Shown here one piece after another: positions 9,483-19,569 of a DNA stretch of 64,000 bases (its first letter is position 1; every line of letters begins with the position of its first letter). Below the pieces are notes generated by a model. That model searched no databases. It worked only from the letters and a program-made list of their open reading frames with translations, and was not told the origin of the DNA. Origin of the DNA: CAYVGO01 sp964450725 (lineage in GTDB: Bacteria > Bacteroidota > Bacteroidia > Bacteroidales > UBA932). The DNA is taken from contig CAYVGO010000006.1 of NCBI GenBank assembly GCA_964450725.1, positions 1 through 64,000 of the forward strand, given 5' to 3'. Made by a program: the position numbers and the translations under genes.

Positions 9483-10301
9483 ATGGTTAATGTCATCAAC
9501 AAGTTTGGAGAAGACTTTACTAAAAACTATAGTGTAAACCTCTATTCAATTCTTCTTTTTGAAGGCGATTGCAGTTTTCTTGTAGATAACACACTTTATC
9601 ATTCTACAGTACCAACAATTTTATTTTTGTCACCATACCAAAGTTTCAAGTGGCTATCTAATGTAGATACTTCTATTCGGACTGTTTTGTTTCACGGGGA
9701 TTTTTATTGTATTGAATATCATAAGAAAGAAGTAGCTTGCAATGGGCTACTTTTTAATAATATATACATTGTTCCCTACGTCACTCCAAGAGGTGAAGTG
9801 TGGAGTGAATTGATGGAAATTACTCAGAAAATCAACAATTACTTGGGTGATGAACCTCATTCTGAGGCTGTTCTTAAAACATACCTTCAACTGATTTTGG
9901 CTCTTAGCAGTAGAGAAAAAGTACATTCGTGTATTGAGTTTACGAAGAATATTGACCCCCATGCACATCATTTCATACAACTTCTTGACACACATTTTTG
10001 GAGCCAGCGACAAGTCCTGTTCTATGCAAAAAAACTCTCTATAAGCCCCAATGCTTTTAGTAAGAAAATAAAAAAGAACATTGGCAAAACGCCTACACAA
10101 CTCATTGGAGAGCGTGTAATTCTTGAAGCCAAAAAACTCCTACATCTTACCTATAAACCCATAAAGCAAATTGCCGATGATTTAGGTTTTGAAGATGAAT
10201 TTCATTTTAGTCGTTATTTTAAAAATAATGTCGGGCTATCTCCATTGCATTATCGACAAAAAGTAGGAATTTCTGTTGTGGCACAAAAGTCCATTCAATA
10301 G
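9483..10301 (+). CDS. AraC-family transcriptional regulator
   Basis: The protein has 272 residues. The C-terminal DNA-binding domain (about residues 170-262) contains two helix-turn-helix units, with the family signature around GFEDEFHFSRYFKNNVGLSP. The N-terminal part (about residues 1-150) looks like a cupin-type sensor with several cysteines (Cys30, Cys76, Cys86) but shows no match I can name. It is 59 bases upstream of a DUF417 membrane protein gene on the same strand. In Escherichia coli the AraC-type RclR controls the DUF417 protein RclC during reactive chlorine stress, so a similar pairing is possible. The signal it senses is not determined. Confidence 0.85.
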   Translation: MVNVINKFGEDFTKNYSVNLYSILLFEGDCSFLVDNTLYHSTVPTILFLSPYQSFKWLSNVDTSIRTVLFHGDFYCIEYHKKEVACNGLLFNNIYIVPYVTPRGEVWSELMEITQKINNYLGDEPHSEAVLKTYLQLILALSSREKVHSCIEFTKNIDPHAHHFIQLLDTHFWSQRQVLFYAKKLSISPNAFSKKIKKNIGKTPTQLIGERVILEAKKLLHLTYKPIKQIADDLGFEDEFHFSRYFKNNVGLSPLHYRQKVGISVVAQKSIQ

Positions 10302-10337
10302 CCTTATTTGTCCATTCCACTGTAAAGCATAGTGTCT

Positions 10338-10345
10338 TACCTTTG
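10338..10345 (+). promoter_or_regulatory. -7 element upstream of the DUF417 gene
   Basis: TACCTTTG matches the -7 consensus and lies 15 bases before the start codon. No good -33 box sits at the right distance, which would suit a promoter that needs an activator such as the AraC protein encoded just upstream. Confidence 0.45.
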
Positions 10346-10360
10346 CATTAAAAAAACATT

Positions 10361-10963
10361 ATGAACACAGTAATTCTTTGGACAAGTAAATTCCTTGTCA
10401 ACAATAGTCAATCATGGTTTCATTTTATGCGTATTTCCATCTTTGTGGTAATGGCTTGGATTGGTGGTCTTAAAGTTTGTCAGTATGAGGCAGATGGAAT
10501 CATTCCATTTGTGGCAAATTCTCCTTTTATGAGCTTTTTACTTCAAAAAGAAGCCCCGGAGTATCAACAGTATAAGAATCCGGAGGGAAAAATGGTTGCC
10601 AAGAATATTGAATGGCATAAAACTAACGGGACATATATTTTCTCGTATGGTTTAGGAACAATGATTTGTTTAATCGGCTTGATGACTCTACTTGGAATCT
10701 GGTTTAGTAAAATTGGTCTTATCGGAGGTTTGCTGACTGTGGGAATGTCGCTTGTTACACTCTCTTTTCTCATCACCACTCCGGAAGCATGGGTTCCTAA
10801 TCTTGGAGGGGATTTACCGACTCCTGCACATGGGTTCCCCTATCTTTCAGCCACCGGACGACTTGTAGTGAAAGACATTATTATGATGGCTGGTGGGTTA
10901 TTAGTGGCCACCGATTCGGCTCGAAGGATAGTACGAAATGGTGTTCTGAAACTTAAAGCTTAA
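10361..10963 (+). CDS. DUF417 (YkgB/RclC-like) inner-membrane protein
   Basis: The 200-residue protein has four likely transmembrane segments, near residues 22-40, 88-112, 115-135 and 168-186. Family hallmarks include IFVVMAWIGGLKVCQYEADGI, VANSPFMSFLL, and the C-terminal stretch with AHGFPYLSATGRLVVKDIIMM. The family includes E. coli RclC/YkgB, part of the reactive chlorine resistance operon, but its biochemical activity is not established. The neighbouring AraC gene and the activator-type promoter suggest an inducible stress function. It is followed by a strong terminator. Confidence 0.82.
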   Translation: MNTVILWTSKFLVNNSQSWFHFMRISIFVVMAWIGGLKVCQYEADGIIPFVANSPFMSFLLQKEAPEYQQYKNPEGKMVAKNIEWHKTNGTYIFSYGLGTMICLIGLMTLLGIWFSKIGLIGGLLTVGMSLVTLSFLITTPEAWVPNLGGDLPTPAHGFPYLSATGRLVVKDIIMMAGGLLVATDSARRIVRNGVLKLKA

Positions 10964-10990
10964 AAGTTCTGTAGATTTGCCGTTACCGAC

Positions 10991-11036
10991 AATCCTGTCA
11001 AGTCTTTTAATGAGTTGACAGGATTTGTTTTTTATT
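10991..11036 (+). terminator. Terminator after the DUF417 gene
   Basis: A perfect 11-bp stem pairs 10991-11001 with 11015-11025 (arm AATCCTGTCAA), with a 13-base loop and a run of mostly T at 11026-11036. Confidence 0.9.
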
Positions 11037-11193
11037 GCGGAGGTTGTGCAAGAGATGTGAGATTTGGCAATAAGATGCTTATGACTTCGAGGTATGTTTA
11101 GATACACCTTCGGGGTATGCTTCGATGTTTTGATAAGGAGTTATGAACGTATACATTTGGTTTTGTAGTTCTAATTTTCCACATTATTCAAAA

Positions 11194-14100
11194 TTACTCC
11201 TTAATGTTTTGTTGGGCTTGCTGTTCTTTTTCCAACTCTGCTTTCTCTAACTTTTCAAGACGTGTTGTGGCTTCGCCAATAATACCATCATCTTTTGTAG
11301 CATAGCCGTTTTTGACACTCATGTAAGTAGATTTAGCCTGAAAGGCATCATGGTTCTTTAAATACACATCACCCAAAAGTAAAAATGACTTGGCAATCCA
11401 ATATTGATAAGGGCTATTTTTTTCAGCCAAAGCAAATACCATATCTTCAACTGTTTTCAGTGGTTCTTCTTGAGAGTAGTAAACCATCCAATAGTAAGCT
11501 TCTACCCCCGATAGTGTAGAGGTGTTTTGCATAATGTGTCGATAATCATCTTTTGCCTTTTCAATACTGTCGGTAACACGGTATGCCGTAGCACGTTTGT
11601 AGTAAATTTCTTCAAGTAAGTTGTCGGCAATCTTTTCTTCTGTCAATAGATTTGTAGATGTTAAGATTACTTTATCATACTCTTTGGTGGCAAAAGCACA
11701 TCTTAAAACTCCCAGTTTTGCCGCCATAATGTTGGGTAAAAATTCGGCCTCTTTACTCAATCGCTCAAAATAATGTTCTGCTAAACTGTAATTTTTGAGG
11801 AATAACAATGTTTTTGAAATTCCCAGCAATGCTTTTTCCGTAAAAGTACTTTTAGGTTTTTCAAGTACGGCTTGGTATGCAGTTACTGCACTTTCATATC
11901 GCTGTCTCTTAAGACAAAGTTCTGCATAGTAAAACTGTGCTTCTTCAATATACTTCCCGACTGTAAACTCTTTAATATACTTTTCAAAGGCCACCATTGC
12001 TTTTTCTTCTTGCTGTGATAAATATAGCCTTTCTGCCGATAAATAAGATAACGAATCTTTTTCTCCGGCGATATTAGCGGTAGTAATTTTATTTTCTTTA
12101 ATAAATTGAAAATATTCATCAACATTTCCGGCATCAACATAAATGTACTTTAATCCTAACAAGGCATTGTCGGCATCTGTACTGTAGGGAAATTCTTTTA
12201 AAATACGTTTGTAATAGTATAGTGCACTGTCTATATGGTTTTGATTTACGTGTACCAATCCTAACTCTAATAACGTTTTTACGTAATAACTGCTTTGTCC
12301 GAACTGTTGTAATACTTGCCAAAAAGAAGTTTTTGCTTTTTCATATTCTTGCATTTGTACAAATGTTCGTCCTTTTTCAAACAGTGCATCATCAACATAA
12401 GCAGATGTTTTGTACAGAGAGAGAACACTATTCATGTAGTCAATTTTCTTTTCAGGGCGTTCTAACAATCCATAGCAAAGTCCGGCTTGAAAAGTAACAT
12501 AATCAACATTAATACTGTTGTTTTTAATGACCGCCAAATACTCTTCTACTGCTTTCCAGTAGGTTCGTTTTGCAAAATAACAGTCGGCAATCCTTGTTTG
12601 AGCATCAATAATCATTTTGTTATCTTGAATATTGACTTTATCACCCACAAAGCGCAGAAACCAGTTTAAAGCCTCATCATAATTTTTCATTTGATAAGCC
12701 GTATATCCAATATGGTAAGTTACATAATGGTATTCGGGTAATTGTGTGCTGAAAGAAGAGGAGTAGAACTCCTTGAACTTTTCTTGTGCTTCTGCATACT
12801 GTTCTGTACGATATAAAATTTCGGCAATCCAATAATTACTTAATTGCAGGTAAGTTTGGTCAGGCACATCTAATTTCAAGGCACTGTTGAGATGATTCAA
12901 AGCTCTTTGGTAGTACTGGTTTTGTAAATATTCTAATCCCCGATAGTAATATGCTCGTTGTAATGCTTGCTTTACTGCCGGAGTCGGGGTAGCAATTTTA
13001 GATAAAATAACTACCGCTTCTTCATAATTTTTTGTTCTCAGGTAAGTCTCGGCTAAAAGGCGTTGTGCTTCAACAATGTGCTTGGATTTAGGGTATTGGA
13101 GAACGAAATTACGTAGTAGTTTTGAGGTTTCTTGGAATGGGTCTTGCTCAGTTTCATAGAGTAATTGGGCTCTGGCAAATAATGCTTCTTCTGCAATGAC
13201 AGGATAGAAGTTCATCTCTGCCGCTTGCTGAAATGCGTAAAGTGCTCCTGTCTTATTTTCTTTGGATAAATGTAATTGCCCTAAAAGAAAATATGCGTTT
13301 TGTGATAAGGAATCTATTCCTGTTGTAATTTGTTGAAAATGTTCAATTGCTTTATCTGCTTTGTTGTTTTTGTAGTAAACATAGCCTAAGAAATAACGGT
13401 TATTACGCGTTAAGGCTTTGCTGCCTGCTTCAAATATTTCTAAGTATTGTAATGCTTTTTCATAATCTTGTTTTACATAAAAGGCTTCTCCCAAGATGCG
13501 CGCAATTTCAATTTTACGGCTTTCTGATGCAGAGGGCATTAACTTTTCACCGGTAGGAATAACTTTATCATAATCTTTCTGGAAGTAATAGATTTGTAAG
13601 ATGTAATAAGGAACTACTTTAGAGAAATCCGGATGTTCTGCAATCTTCTGAAACTCTTGTAATGCTACGGCATACTCCTGATTCTTAAACGCAATAAGTG
13701 CATAATAATATGTAGCAGGAACATTGTATTTTGTATCGCCGGCTTTAACTTGCGTGAAGTTCTTTTTTGCCAGTTCTAAACTGTCTAACGCAAAGTAAGC
13801 ATAGCCTTTTTCAAAAAACAACTCTTCCTTTTCCGGTTGTGTAAGTATGGAAGCATCATAAACATCATATTGCTCAATGGCTTGTAGATAACGTAAGTTT
13901 CGATAATAATGTCTGGCTAATAGTAAGGTTAAAGCATTACTGTATTTTGTAGCAGATAAATCAATAATTCCTTGTTGTAAGGCGGTTTCCAACGTTGTAC
14001 GCCATAACTCATAATTACAAAGTAAATAATAATACTTGGCTGTAGCGTAGTGGTCAGGATGGTTGACCTTGTCAATTTGAGACTGTAGTGATAAAAATAA

Positions 14101-14277
14101 CTCTTCTGAAGATGCGTATAATCCTGCTTCATATAAAGTGATGGCTTGCTCTAACTTTTCAAGTACATCAGACTGTATAAATTCTTTTTGTTGTGGTTGG
14201 GCTGCAAGTTTTTCGGAATGGAAAATGAGGGCAGATATTGAGAAAAACAACAGGAACAAAGGATAAAATGTCCGCAT
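11194..14277 (-). CDS. Large secreted tetratricopeptide-repeat protein
   Basis: The 1027-residue protein has a signal peptide (about residues 1-26, ending in LAAQPQQ). The rest is almost wholly helical TPR repeats of about 34 residues, with repeated patterns such as A-x-x-Y-Y-L, Y-x-x-A-L-x-x-F and ALYYYKRILKEFPYS. It ends in a charged helix (LEKLEKAELEKEQQAQQN). It is probably a periplasmic or membrane-attached scaffold; proteins of this length and layout are common in Bacteroidales with no known role. No lipobox is present, so it differs from the PorW/SprE lipoproteins of the T9SS. It has its own promoter. Confidence 0.85.
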   Translation of the reverse strand: MRTFYPLFLLFFSISALIFHSEKLAAQPQQKEFIQSDVLEKLEQAITLYEAGLYASSEELFLSLQSQIDKVNHPDHYATAKYYYLLCNYELWRTTLETALQQGIIDLSATKYSNALTLLLARHYYRNLRYLQAIEQYDVYDASILTQPEKEELFFEKGYAYFALDSLELAKKNFTQVKAGDTKYNVPATYYYALIAFKNQEYAVALQEFQKIAEHPDFSKVVPYYILQIYYFQKDYDKVIPTGEKLMPSASESRKIEIARILGEAFYVKQDYEKALQYLEIFEAGSKALTRNNRYFLGYVYYKNNKADKAIEHFQQITTGIDSLSQNAYFLLGQLHLSKENKTGALYAFQQAAEMNFYPVIAEEALFARAQLLYETEQDPFQETSKLLRNFVLQYPKSKHIVEAQRLLAETYLRTKNYEEAVVILSKIATPTPAVKQALQRAYYYRGLEYLQNQYYQRALNHLNSALKLDVPDQTYLQLSNYWIAEILYRTEQYAEAQEKFKEFYSSSFSTQLPEYHYVTYHIGYTAYQMKNYDEALNWFLRFVGDKVNIQDNKMIIDAQTRIADCYFAKRTYWKAVEEYLAVIKNNSINVDYVTFQAGLCYGLLERPEKKIDYMNSVLSLYKTSAYVDDALFEKGRTFVQMQEYEKAKTSFWQVLQQFGQSSYYVKTLLELGLVHVNQNHIDSALYYYKRILKEFPYSTDADNALLGLKYIYVDAGNVDEYFQFIKENKITTANIAGEKDSLSYLSAERLYLSQQEEKAMVAFEKYIKEFTVGKYIEEAQFYYAELCLKRQRYESAVTAYQAVLEKPKSTFTEKALLGISKTLLFLKNYSLAEHYFERLSKEAEFLPNIMAAKLGVLRCAFATKEYDKVILTSTNLLTEEKIADNLLEEIYYKRATAYRVTDSIEKAKDDYRHIMQNTSTLSGVEAYYWMVYYSQEEPLKTVEDMVFALAEKNSPYQYWIAKSFLLLGDVYLKNHDAFQAKSTYMSVKNGYATKDDGIIGEATTRLEKLEKAELEKEQQAQQNIKE

Positions 14278-14299
14278 GGTAAAACGATATTTATTGCTG

Positions 14300-14330
14300 C
14301 AAAGTTAATCAATAATTGGTAATGTAACAA
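14300..14330 (-). promoter_or_regulatory. Promoter of the large TPR gene
   Basis: On the minus strand, TTG at 14330-14328, a 20-bp spacer and TAACTTTG at 14307-14300 match the Bacteroidetes consensus. The -7 element ends 22 bases before the start codon. Confidence 0.6.
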
Positions 14331-14458
14331 TTCGTAAACATTTAGCCCTGTAGGAAGTAATATAAGTAAATTGTGATAATATGAGATGACGATTTTGAAC
14401 AGTTCAACTCCTTGTAAAATTCAATGTCAACAGAAGAATAGTGCAGCCATTTTTTTGT

Positions 14459-16174
14459 TTATTCTCTAAAGAATTGCTTGAATTGCTGCTTTTTATTGGC
14501 TAAAATGCGTTCTACAAACACTTTCTTCCCGCTGTAAGGGTCAATACCCGTATAGAAGATGACAGATGAAAGTGTCATGGGAGTGGGAGTGAAGTCTTGC
14601 ACCTGTTCTAACCGATAACCCATTTTTGCTGTTTTTTGTCGCAATGCCGACATTTCTGTAACGCCGCAATTGGGATGACTTGAAATAAAATAAGGAATGA
14701 GTTGTAAACGTAAGTTGAGTCTGTGGATTTCCTGGTCAAATAAAGATTTTAATTTTTCAAATAATGCAAAAGCAGGCTTACGCATTAATGATAATACTTT
14801 TTCTTCGGAGTGTTCGGGTGCGACCTTTAAACGTCCAGAAGTATGGTGTTGTAAAAGCGTAACAAAGTATTGACGTGCTTCATCGCTTAAAAAACCTTTT
14901 TCATTCAAGAATAAATCATAACGAATACCGCTGCCGATATAGATTCTTTTAATACCGTCCATATTTCGTGCTTGTTGATACAAATCTAATAAAGGTTGGT
15001 GGGAAATATCCAAGTTTTTACAAATTGAAGGATAGATACACGAAGGACGTTTACAACATGAACACAAATCGCTTTCTTTACCTTTCATTTGGTACATATT
15101 TGCCGTAGGACCTCCCAAGTCAGAGACTGTACCTTTAAAGTAGGGCATTGTACTCACCTTTTGAAGTTCCTCTAAAATATTGTCTGCACTTCGAGAAACA
15201 ATTTGCTTGCCTTGGTGCATGGCAATAGCACAGAAACTGCAACCGCCAAAGCAACCTCTGTGGAGTTGTATTGAATTTTGTATCATCGTAAAGGCAGCAA
15301 TGGGTTTCTCTTTGTATCTAAAATGCGGCAGGCGAGAGTAGGGGAGTGTATAGGTGTGATTGAGGTCTTGCGTAGTATATTCTAATGGTGGATTAGCCAC
15401 AATGTATTGATTGTTGTAAGACTCTGCGATGATATTTTTTGTCTGGTAGTTTGCATTTTCTTCAATCAATCTGAAGTTGTCTGCAAACTTTTGTTTAGAG
15501 AGTAAACATGTTTCATAACTATGTAATTTGACGACATGATTACTTTGTGGAAGTGTTGCCGTGCGGTAAACAACTTGCTTGACATTTTCCTGAATGGTCT
15601 TTATTGGAGTTTGCAATGCCAAATGGCGGGCAATCTCTACGATGGGTTTTTCACCCATGCCATATACCAAAAAATCGGCATGGGTAGTTGCAAGAATAGA
15701 GGGTAACAGTTTGTCTTGCCAGTAATCGTAATGTGTAAACCTTCGCATTGAGGCTTCAATACCGCCGATAATTATCGGAGTTTTTGGATAAAGTTGCTTT
15801 AAGATTTTGCAGTAGGTTTCTGTGGCATATTCCGGTCTTAAGTCGGCACGTCCATCGGGAGTATAAGCATCATCACTTCTTAATCTCTTATTGGCAGTAT
15901 ATTTATTGACCATACTATCCATATTTCCGGCAGTAACTCCGAAAAATAGCCTTGGAGTTCCTAACTTTTTAAAATCCCGTAAATCGTCTCGCCAGTTAGG
16001 CTGGGGAATAATGGCTACCCTGTAACCTTCAGATTCAAGTATTCTGCCAATAACAGCAATGCCAAATGCCGGGTGGTCAATATAGGCATCGCCGCTGATT
16101 AAGATAATATCAATATAGTCCCATTGTAATTTTTCGACTTCTTTGACAGACGTCGGGAGAAATAAATTATTCAT
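14459..16174 (-). CDS. ygiQ: YgiQ-family radical SAM protein
   Basis: The 571-residue protein has an N-terminal cobalamin-binding-like (UPF0313) region (LPTSVKEVEKLQWDYIDIILI, GIEASMRRFTHYDYW). The radical SAM cluster motif is Cys308-x3-Cys312-x2-Cys315 in RGCFGGCSFC, followed by a second cysteine set (LCSCCKRPSCIYPSIC) that probably binds another iron-sulfur cluster. It ends soon after the DFTPTPMTLSSVIFYTGIDP motif, so it lacks the long basic tail of larger YgiQ proteins. The reaction is not known for the family. It follows the PorE-like gene after 88 bases. Confidence 0.9.
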   Translation of the reverse strand: MNNLFLPTSVKEVEKLQWDYIDIILISGDAYIDHPAFGIAVIGRILESEGYRVAIIPQPNWRDDLRDFKKLGTPRLFFGVTAGNMDSMVNKYTANKRLRSDDAYTPDGRADLRPEYATETYCKILKQLYPKTPIIIGGIEASMRRFTHYDYWQDKLLPSILATTHADFLVYGMGEKPIVEIARHLALQTPIKTIQENVKQVVYRTATLPQSNHVVKLHSYETCLLSKQKFADNFRLIEENANYQTKNIIAESYNNQYIVANPPLEYTTQDLNHTYTLPYSRLPHFRYKEKPIAAFTMIQNSIQLHRGCFGGCSFCAIAMHQGKQIVSRSADNILEELQKVSTMPYFKGTVSDLGGPTANMYQMKGKESDLCSCCKRPSCIYPSICKNLDISHQPLLDLYQQARNMDGIKRIYIGSGIRYDLFLNEKGFLSDEARQYFVTLLQHHTSGRLKVAPEHSEEKVLSLMRKPAFALFEKLKSLFDQEIHRLNLRLQLIPYFISSHPNCGVTEMSALRQKTAKMGYRLEQVQDFTPTPMTLSSVIFYTGIDPYSGKKVFVERILANKKQQFKQFFRE

Positions 16175-16262
16175 TTATGGTTTCATTATTTTTCCCTGAT
16201 AGAGGATAAGTCTTAGAGGATTTTCATGCCCCTCAATCGAATAATGGCATAAAATATAATCG

Positions 16263-18242
16263 TTAATCATTACCCTCTGTTTCCTCTTCTTCTACTACTT
16301 TAAATTCTGTACGACGGTTTAACTGGTCAACAATTGCTTCTTCTTCATCTGAAGTAAGTCCTGCTATAAAATCGTCGTTTAAGATATCCCCTTCTTTGAG
16401 AAATTTATATTTATTTGCTAACGTTTTATCTATTTCTCTCGGTTGATTAGCCCCATATCCTTTAGGAATTACCCTCTGTTGTTCAATGCCGTTGAGTTGT
16501 AGAAAATTGACAATGTTTTGTGCTCGTTGTTGTGACAGTCTGACGTTGTATGTAGAATCTCCCCGACTGTCGGTGTGCGATGCCAATTCAATAATGACAT
16601 TAGGGTTATCATTCATGATGGTTACTAACTCAAGCAATGCGGTTTTGGCTTCTTCAGAAAGTTCTGCCGAACCAAAAGCATAGAAGACGTTGGGAATTTC
16701 AAAGGTTTTTGTAGAAGATTGAAGTAGTACTTTTTCTGTAAGTTCTACTTTTTTGGTAATTCCTTTGGTGGAGAAGCGTACTTTTTTAGAAAAATATTTT
16801 TTATTATTGACGGATATGAGATAGTCTGCTTCTAATACTAACTTAGTATTGACCCTTCCGGCATTATTGGTGAGAAGTGTTTCTACATTTCCCATGTTGT
16901 TGATTAGTCTCACATTGGCATTACTCAAAGGTTGTGATGTTTCCAAATCTGCCACCGTAACGGTTAAGGTTGCTGTAACTTCAGGTAATTCAAATTCATA
17001 AATATCATCACCTCCTTTTCCGTCACTGCGGTTTGAAGAAAAATATCCTTTATTTTCGTTTTGAAAAAAAGTAATGGCAAAGTCATCTCCGTTTGAATTG
17101 ATGGGAATGCCCATGTTTTTAATATCCCACCCTCCGTAAGCATTGCGTTTGCCTGAAAAAATATCCAATCCTCCGTATCCCTGATGTCCGTTAGATGAAA
17201 AATAGAGTTCACCGTTAGAACGCATGTAAGGATACATTTCATCTTTATCTGTATTCACCGACGGTCCTAAATTTTCTATCTCTCCCACACCGCTTGGTGA
17301 TATATGAGCCAGCCAAATATCCATACCGCCATATCCGCCCGGAGCGTCAGATACAAAATAGAGTTCATTATCGGCATTTAAATAAGGATGAGCGACGTTG
17401 ATTGTACTGTCGAATAAGAGTATTTCTGTAATATCTGTCCACGTTGTACCTTCTTCACTTTCAGCCTTTGTGGCTTTATAAATTCGACAGCCTAATTTTT
17501 TCCCCTTATCAATACAAGAGGTAAAGTACATGGTCTGAAAGTCACTGGTAAAAGTTACTATTCCTTCGTCTGCAAAGTTGCTGTTTAATGGTTCCGGTAC
17601 TTTTTTTACTTCATCCCATTCATTTCCCCTGTTGGTTATAGCATAAAATACATCTGAATAAGGCGTACCTGTAACTTTACTGATTTTTTTCTTTTTTGAT
17701 CCGTCTCTGTTGCTGGTGATGTAAAGCGTTTTATCTTCATTATCTCCAAACCTGCTACCGTATTCATCTTTTTGGGTGTTAAAATGAGTTGCATTTTTTA
17801 CGGTATATTCAGTTTTCTGATTATAAATGCTGTCCCTCAAAAAAGTAGTATGTCTGATTAATTTGTTTAAAGTAGTATCGCCGGAAACAAACTTTGAGTA
17901 TTGTGAAAATAACATCAAAGCATCATTATAATTACCCAATCCGATTTTAGCCATGCCGGCATATAAGTAAAGTTTGGGTAAGTTGGCATTTCTGGTAAAG
18001 GCACGATTGAAAGTTTGGTCTGCCAATGTATAGTTGGAAAGTTGAAGATAAGATTCTCCCATGTTTACATAGAGTTGTATCTGTTCTTTCTGAGGCAGTT
18101 TGGTGGCAATTTTTTTATACTGTTCAATGGCTGTAGCATAAGCACCTTCTTCATACTTTTTATTGGCTTGCTGAAACTTGTAGATTGGGCTACAAGCAAC
18201 CATCAATAGATAGAGAAAAACCAAAAAAAGAAAGTGTTTCAT
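16263..18242 (-). CDS. porE: PorE-like OmpA-family lipoprotein of the type IX secretion system
   Basis: The 659-residue lipoprotein begins with a lipobox (LLMVAC, Cys17). Domains in order are TPR repeats (about 20-130), a PD40/WD40-like beta-propeller (about 165-420, repeats such as LYFSSNGHQGYGGLDIF and GYFSSNRSDGKGGDDIY), a carboxypeptidase-regulatory-like sandwich (about 425-510) and an OmpA C-terminal domain (about 535-650, with HTDSRGDSTYNVRLSQQRA). This four-domain order is that of Porphyromonas gingivalis PorE (PG1058), which is required for T9SS function and links the machinery to peptidoglycan. Many paralogous OmpA/PD40 proteins exist in the phylum, so the porE identity is inferred from domain order. 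Confidence 0.75.
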   Translation of the reverse strand: MKHFLFLVFLYLLMVACSPIYKFQQANKKYEEGAYATAIEQYKKIATKLPQKEQIQLYVNMGESYLQLSNYTLADQTFNRAFTRNANLPKLYLYAGMAKIGLGNYNDALMLFSQYSKFVSGDTTLNKLIRHTTFLRDSIYNQKTEYTVKNATHFNTQKDEYGSRFGDNEDKTLYITSNRDGSKKKKISKVTGTPYSDVFYAITNRGNEWDEVKKVPEPLNSNFADEGIVTFTSDFQTMYFTSCIDKGKKLGCRIYKATKAESEEGTTWTDITEILLFDSTINVAHPYLNADNELYFVSDAPGGYGGMDIWLAHISPSGVGEIENLGPSVNTDKDEMYPYMRSNGELYFSSNGHQGYGGLDIFSGKRNAYGGWDIKNMGIPINSNGDDFAITFFQNENKGYFSSNRSDGKGGDDIYEFELPEVTATLTVTVADLETSQPLSNANVRLINNMGNVETLLTNNAGRVNTKLVLEADYLISVNNKKYFSKKVRFSTKGITKKVELTEKVLLQSSTKTFEIPNVFYAFGSAELSEEAKTALLELVTIMNDNPNVIIELASHTDSRGDSTYNVRLSQQRAQNIVNFLQLNGIEQQRVIPKGYGANQPREIDKTLANKYKFLKEGDILNDDFIAGLTSDEEEAIVDQLNRRTEFKVVEEEETEGND

Positions 18243-18287
18243 GTATAATATTTTATATTCTGCAAAATAGTAGGAAATTTCGATACG

Positions 18288-19559
18288 TTAATCGACTTCA
18301 CTTAGTACAAAAAATTGCACTAATTCGATTTTAGATGCGGTTGTACGGATAATTCTGATTTTAAAGTTATCAATACATAATATTTCATTAATGGAAGGTA
18401 TTGAGGCTGTGTGAAATAAAATATAACCAGCTAAAGTATCATATTGATCATTTTCAGGAATATTTAACTTGTATTGTTCATTAAGATGTTCAATTTCTAA
18501 CCGCCCGGAAAAAATAAATTCATTTTCCGAAATTCTTTTCTCTAAAAAATCATCTGTATCGTGTTCATCTTCAATTTCACCCACGATTTCTTCGATAATA
18601 TCTTCTACGGTAACAATACCTGCCGTTCCGCCATATTCATCCATTACAACAGCCAAAGATTGCCGCTGCTTCAGAAAGCGGGTCAATAACAGTTGTGCAG
18701 ATATAGATGTCGGTACAAAAATAACGGGTAACATCATACTTTTAATTGTACCTTTACCCTTAAAAATATCTACAGATTTGACATAACCAATAATTTGGTC
18801 AATGTTCTCTTTATAAATCAAAATTCTGGAAAAGCCGGTAGAAATAAATTTTCGCTTTAAATCTTCGATAGAATCTGTAATTTCTACAGCCTCTATTTCT
18901 CTGCGAGGCACCAAACAATTTCTTATTTTTATTTCAGAAAAGTCAAGTGCATTTTTAAACAATTTGATATTTTGCTGCTCTTTTTCTTCAACGGCTATGC
19001 TGTGGGTGAAATTCATTAACTCAGACTTGTCAAGTGTCTGTAAATGATCTTTATTGATATCTATTTTGACTTTTAGTATTTTACGTAAAAAAAAACGAGA
19101 AAGCCAAAAACTAAATTGAGTGATGGGGTAAAATATCAAATAAAATGGATATGCTGGAATACTTAGATAACGTAAAAAGAAATTGGGTTGTAACTTGCAG
19201 ATAATTTTAGGTAAAAAGTCTCCGCACAAAATAACAATAACGGTAGAAATAATACTATTCAGCAACCATAGTATTTCTTGAGGAATCGCAGCACCGTAAA
19301 GTGTGGTAAGCAATCGGGTAGAGAATAATCCGTAAATGACCAAGGCAATGTTATTCCCAATCAGTAACGTACCTATAAATCTAGGTTGGTGAGCATAGAA
19401 TAATGAGGTAAAGTGTGTATAGAAAAGTTTATTTTGCTTATCTACTTCTATTTTAAGTTTATTGGCAGATAGAAAAGTTATTTCCAGCCCTGAAAAGAAG
19501 GCCGAAAACAATAACATAAGAGCAATCCATGTCAACCAAATAAAAACATGCTCATTCAT
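18288..19559 (-). CDS. CNNM/CBS/CorC membrane protein (GldE-like)
   Basis: The 423-residue protein has an N-terminal CNNM (DUF21) domain with three to four transmembrane segments (about 5-185). A CBS pair follows (about 200-325, with NCLVPRREIEAVEI and VVMDEYGGTAGIVTVEDIIEEIVGEIEDE), then a CorC/HlyC C-terminal domain (about 340-415). The family includes magnesium/cobalt transporters and GldE of gliding Bacteroidota. It is the last gene of a long envelope operon, 10 bases after the LptC-like gene. Metal transport and a secretion-related role are both possible. Confidence 0.85.
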   Translation of the reverse strand: MNEHVFIWLTWIALMLLFSAFFSGLEITFLSANKLKIEVDKQNKLFYTHFTSLFYAHQPRFIGTLLIGNNIALVIYGLFSTRLLTTLYGAAIPQEILWLLNSIISTVIVILCGDFLPKIICKLQPNFFLRYLSIPAYPFYLIFYPITQFSFWLSRFFLRKILKVKIDINKDHLQTLDKSELMNFTHSIAVEEKEQQNIKLFKNALDFSEIKIRNCLVPRREIEAVEITDSIEDLKRKFISTGFSRILIYKENIDQIIGYVKSVDIFKGKGTIKSMMLPVIFVPTSISAQLLLTRFLKQRQSLAVVMDEYGGTAGIVTVEDIIEEIVGEIEDEHDTDDFLEKRISENEFIFSGRLEIEHLNEQYKLNIPENDQYDTLAGYILFHTASIPSINEILCIDNFKIRIIRTTASKIELVQFFVLSEVD

Positions 19560-19569
19560 CAGATAAATA

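Noticed and set aside
11194..14277. Large TPR protein as the T9SS protein SprE/PorW
   Set aside because: It lacks a lipobox, is longer than those proteins, and shows no motif beyond generic TPR repeats.
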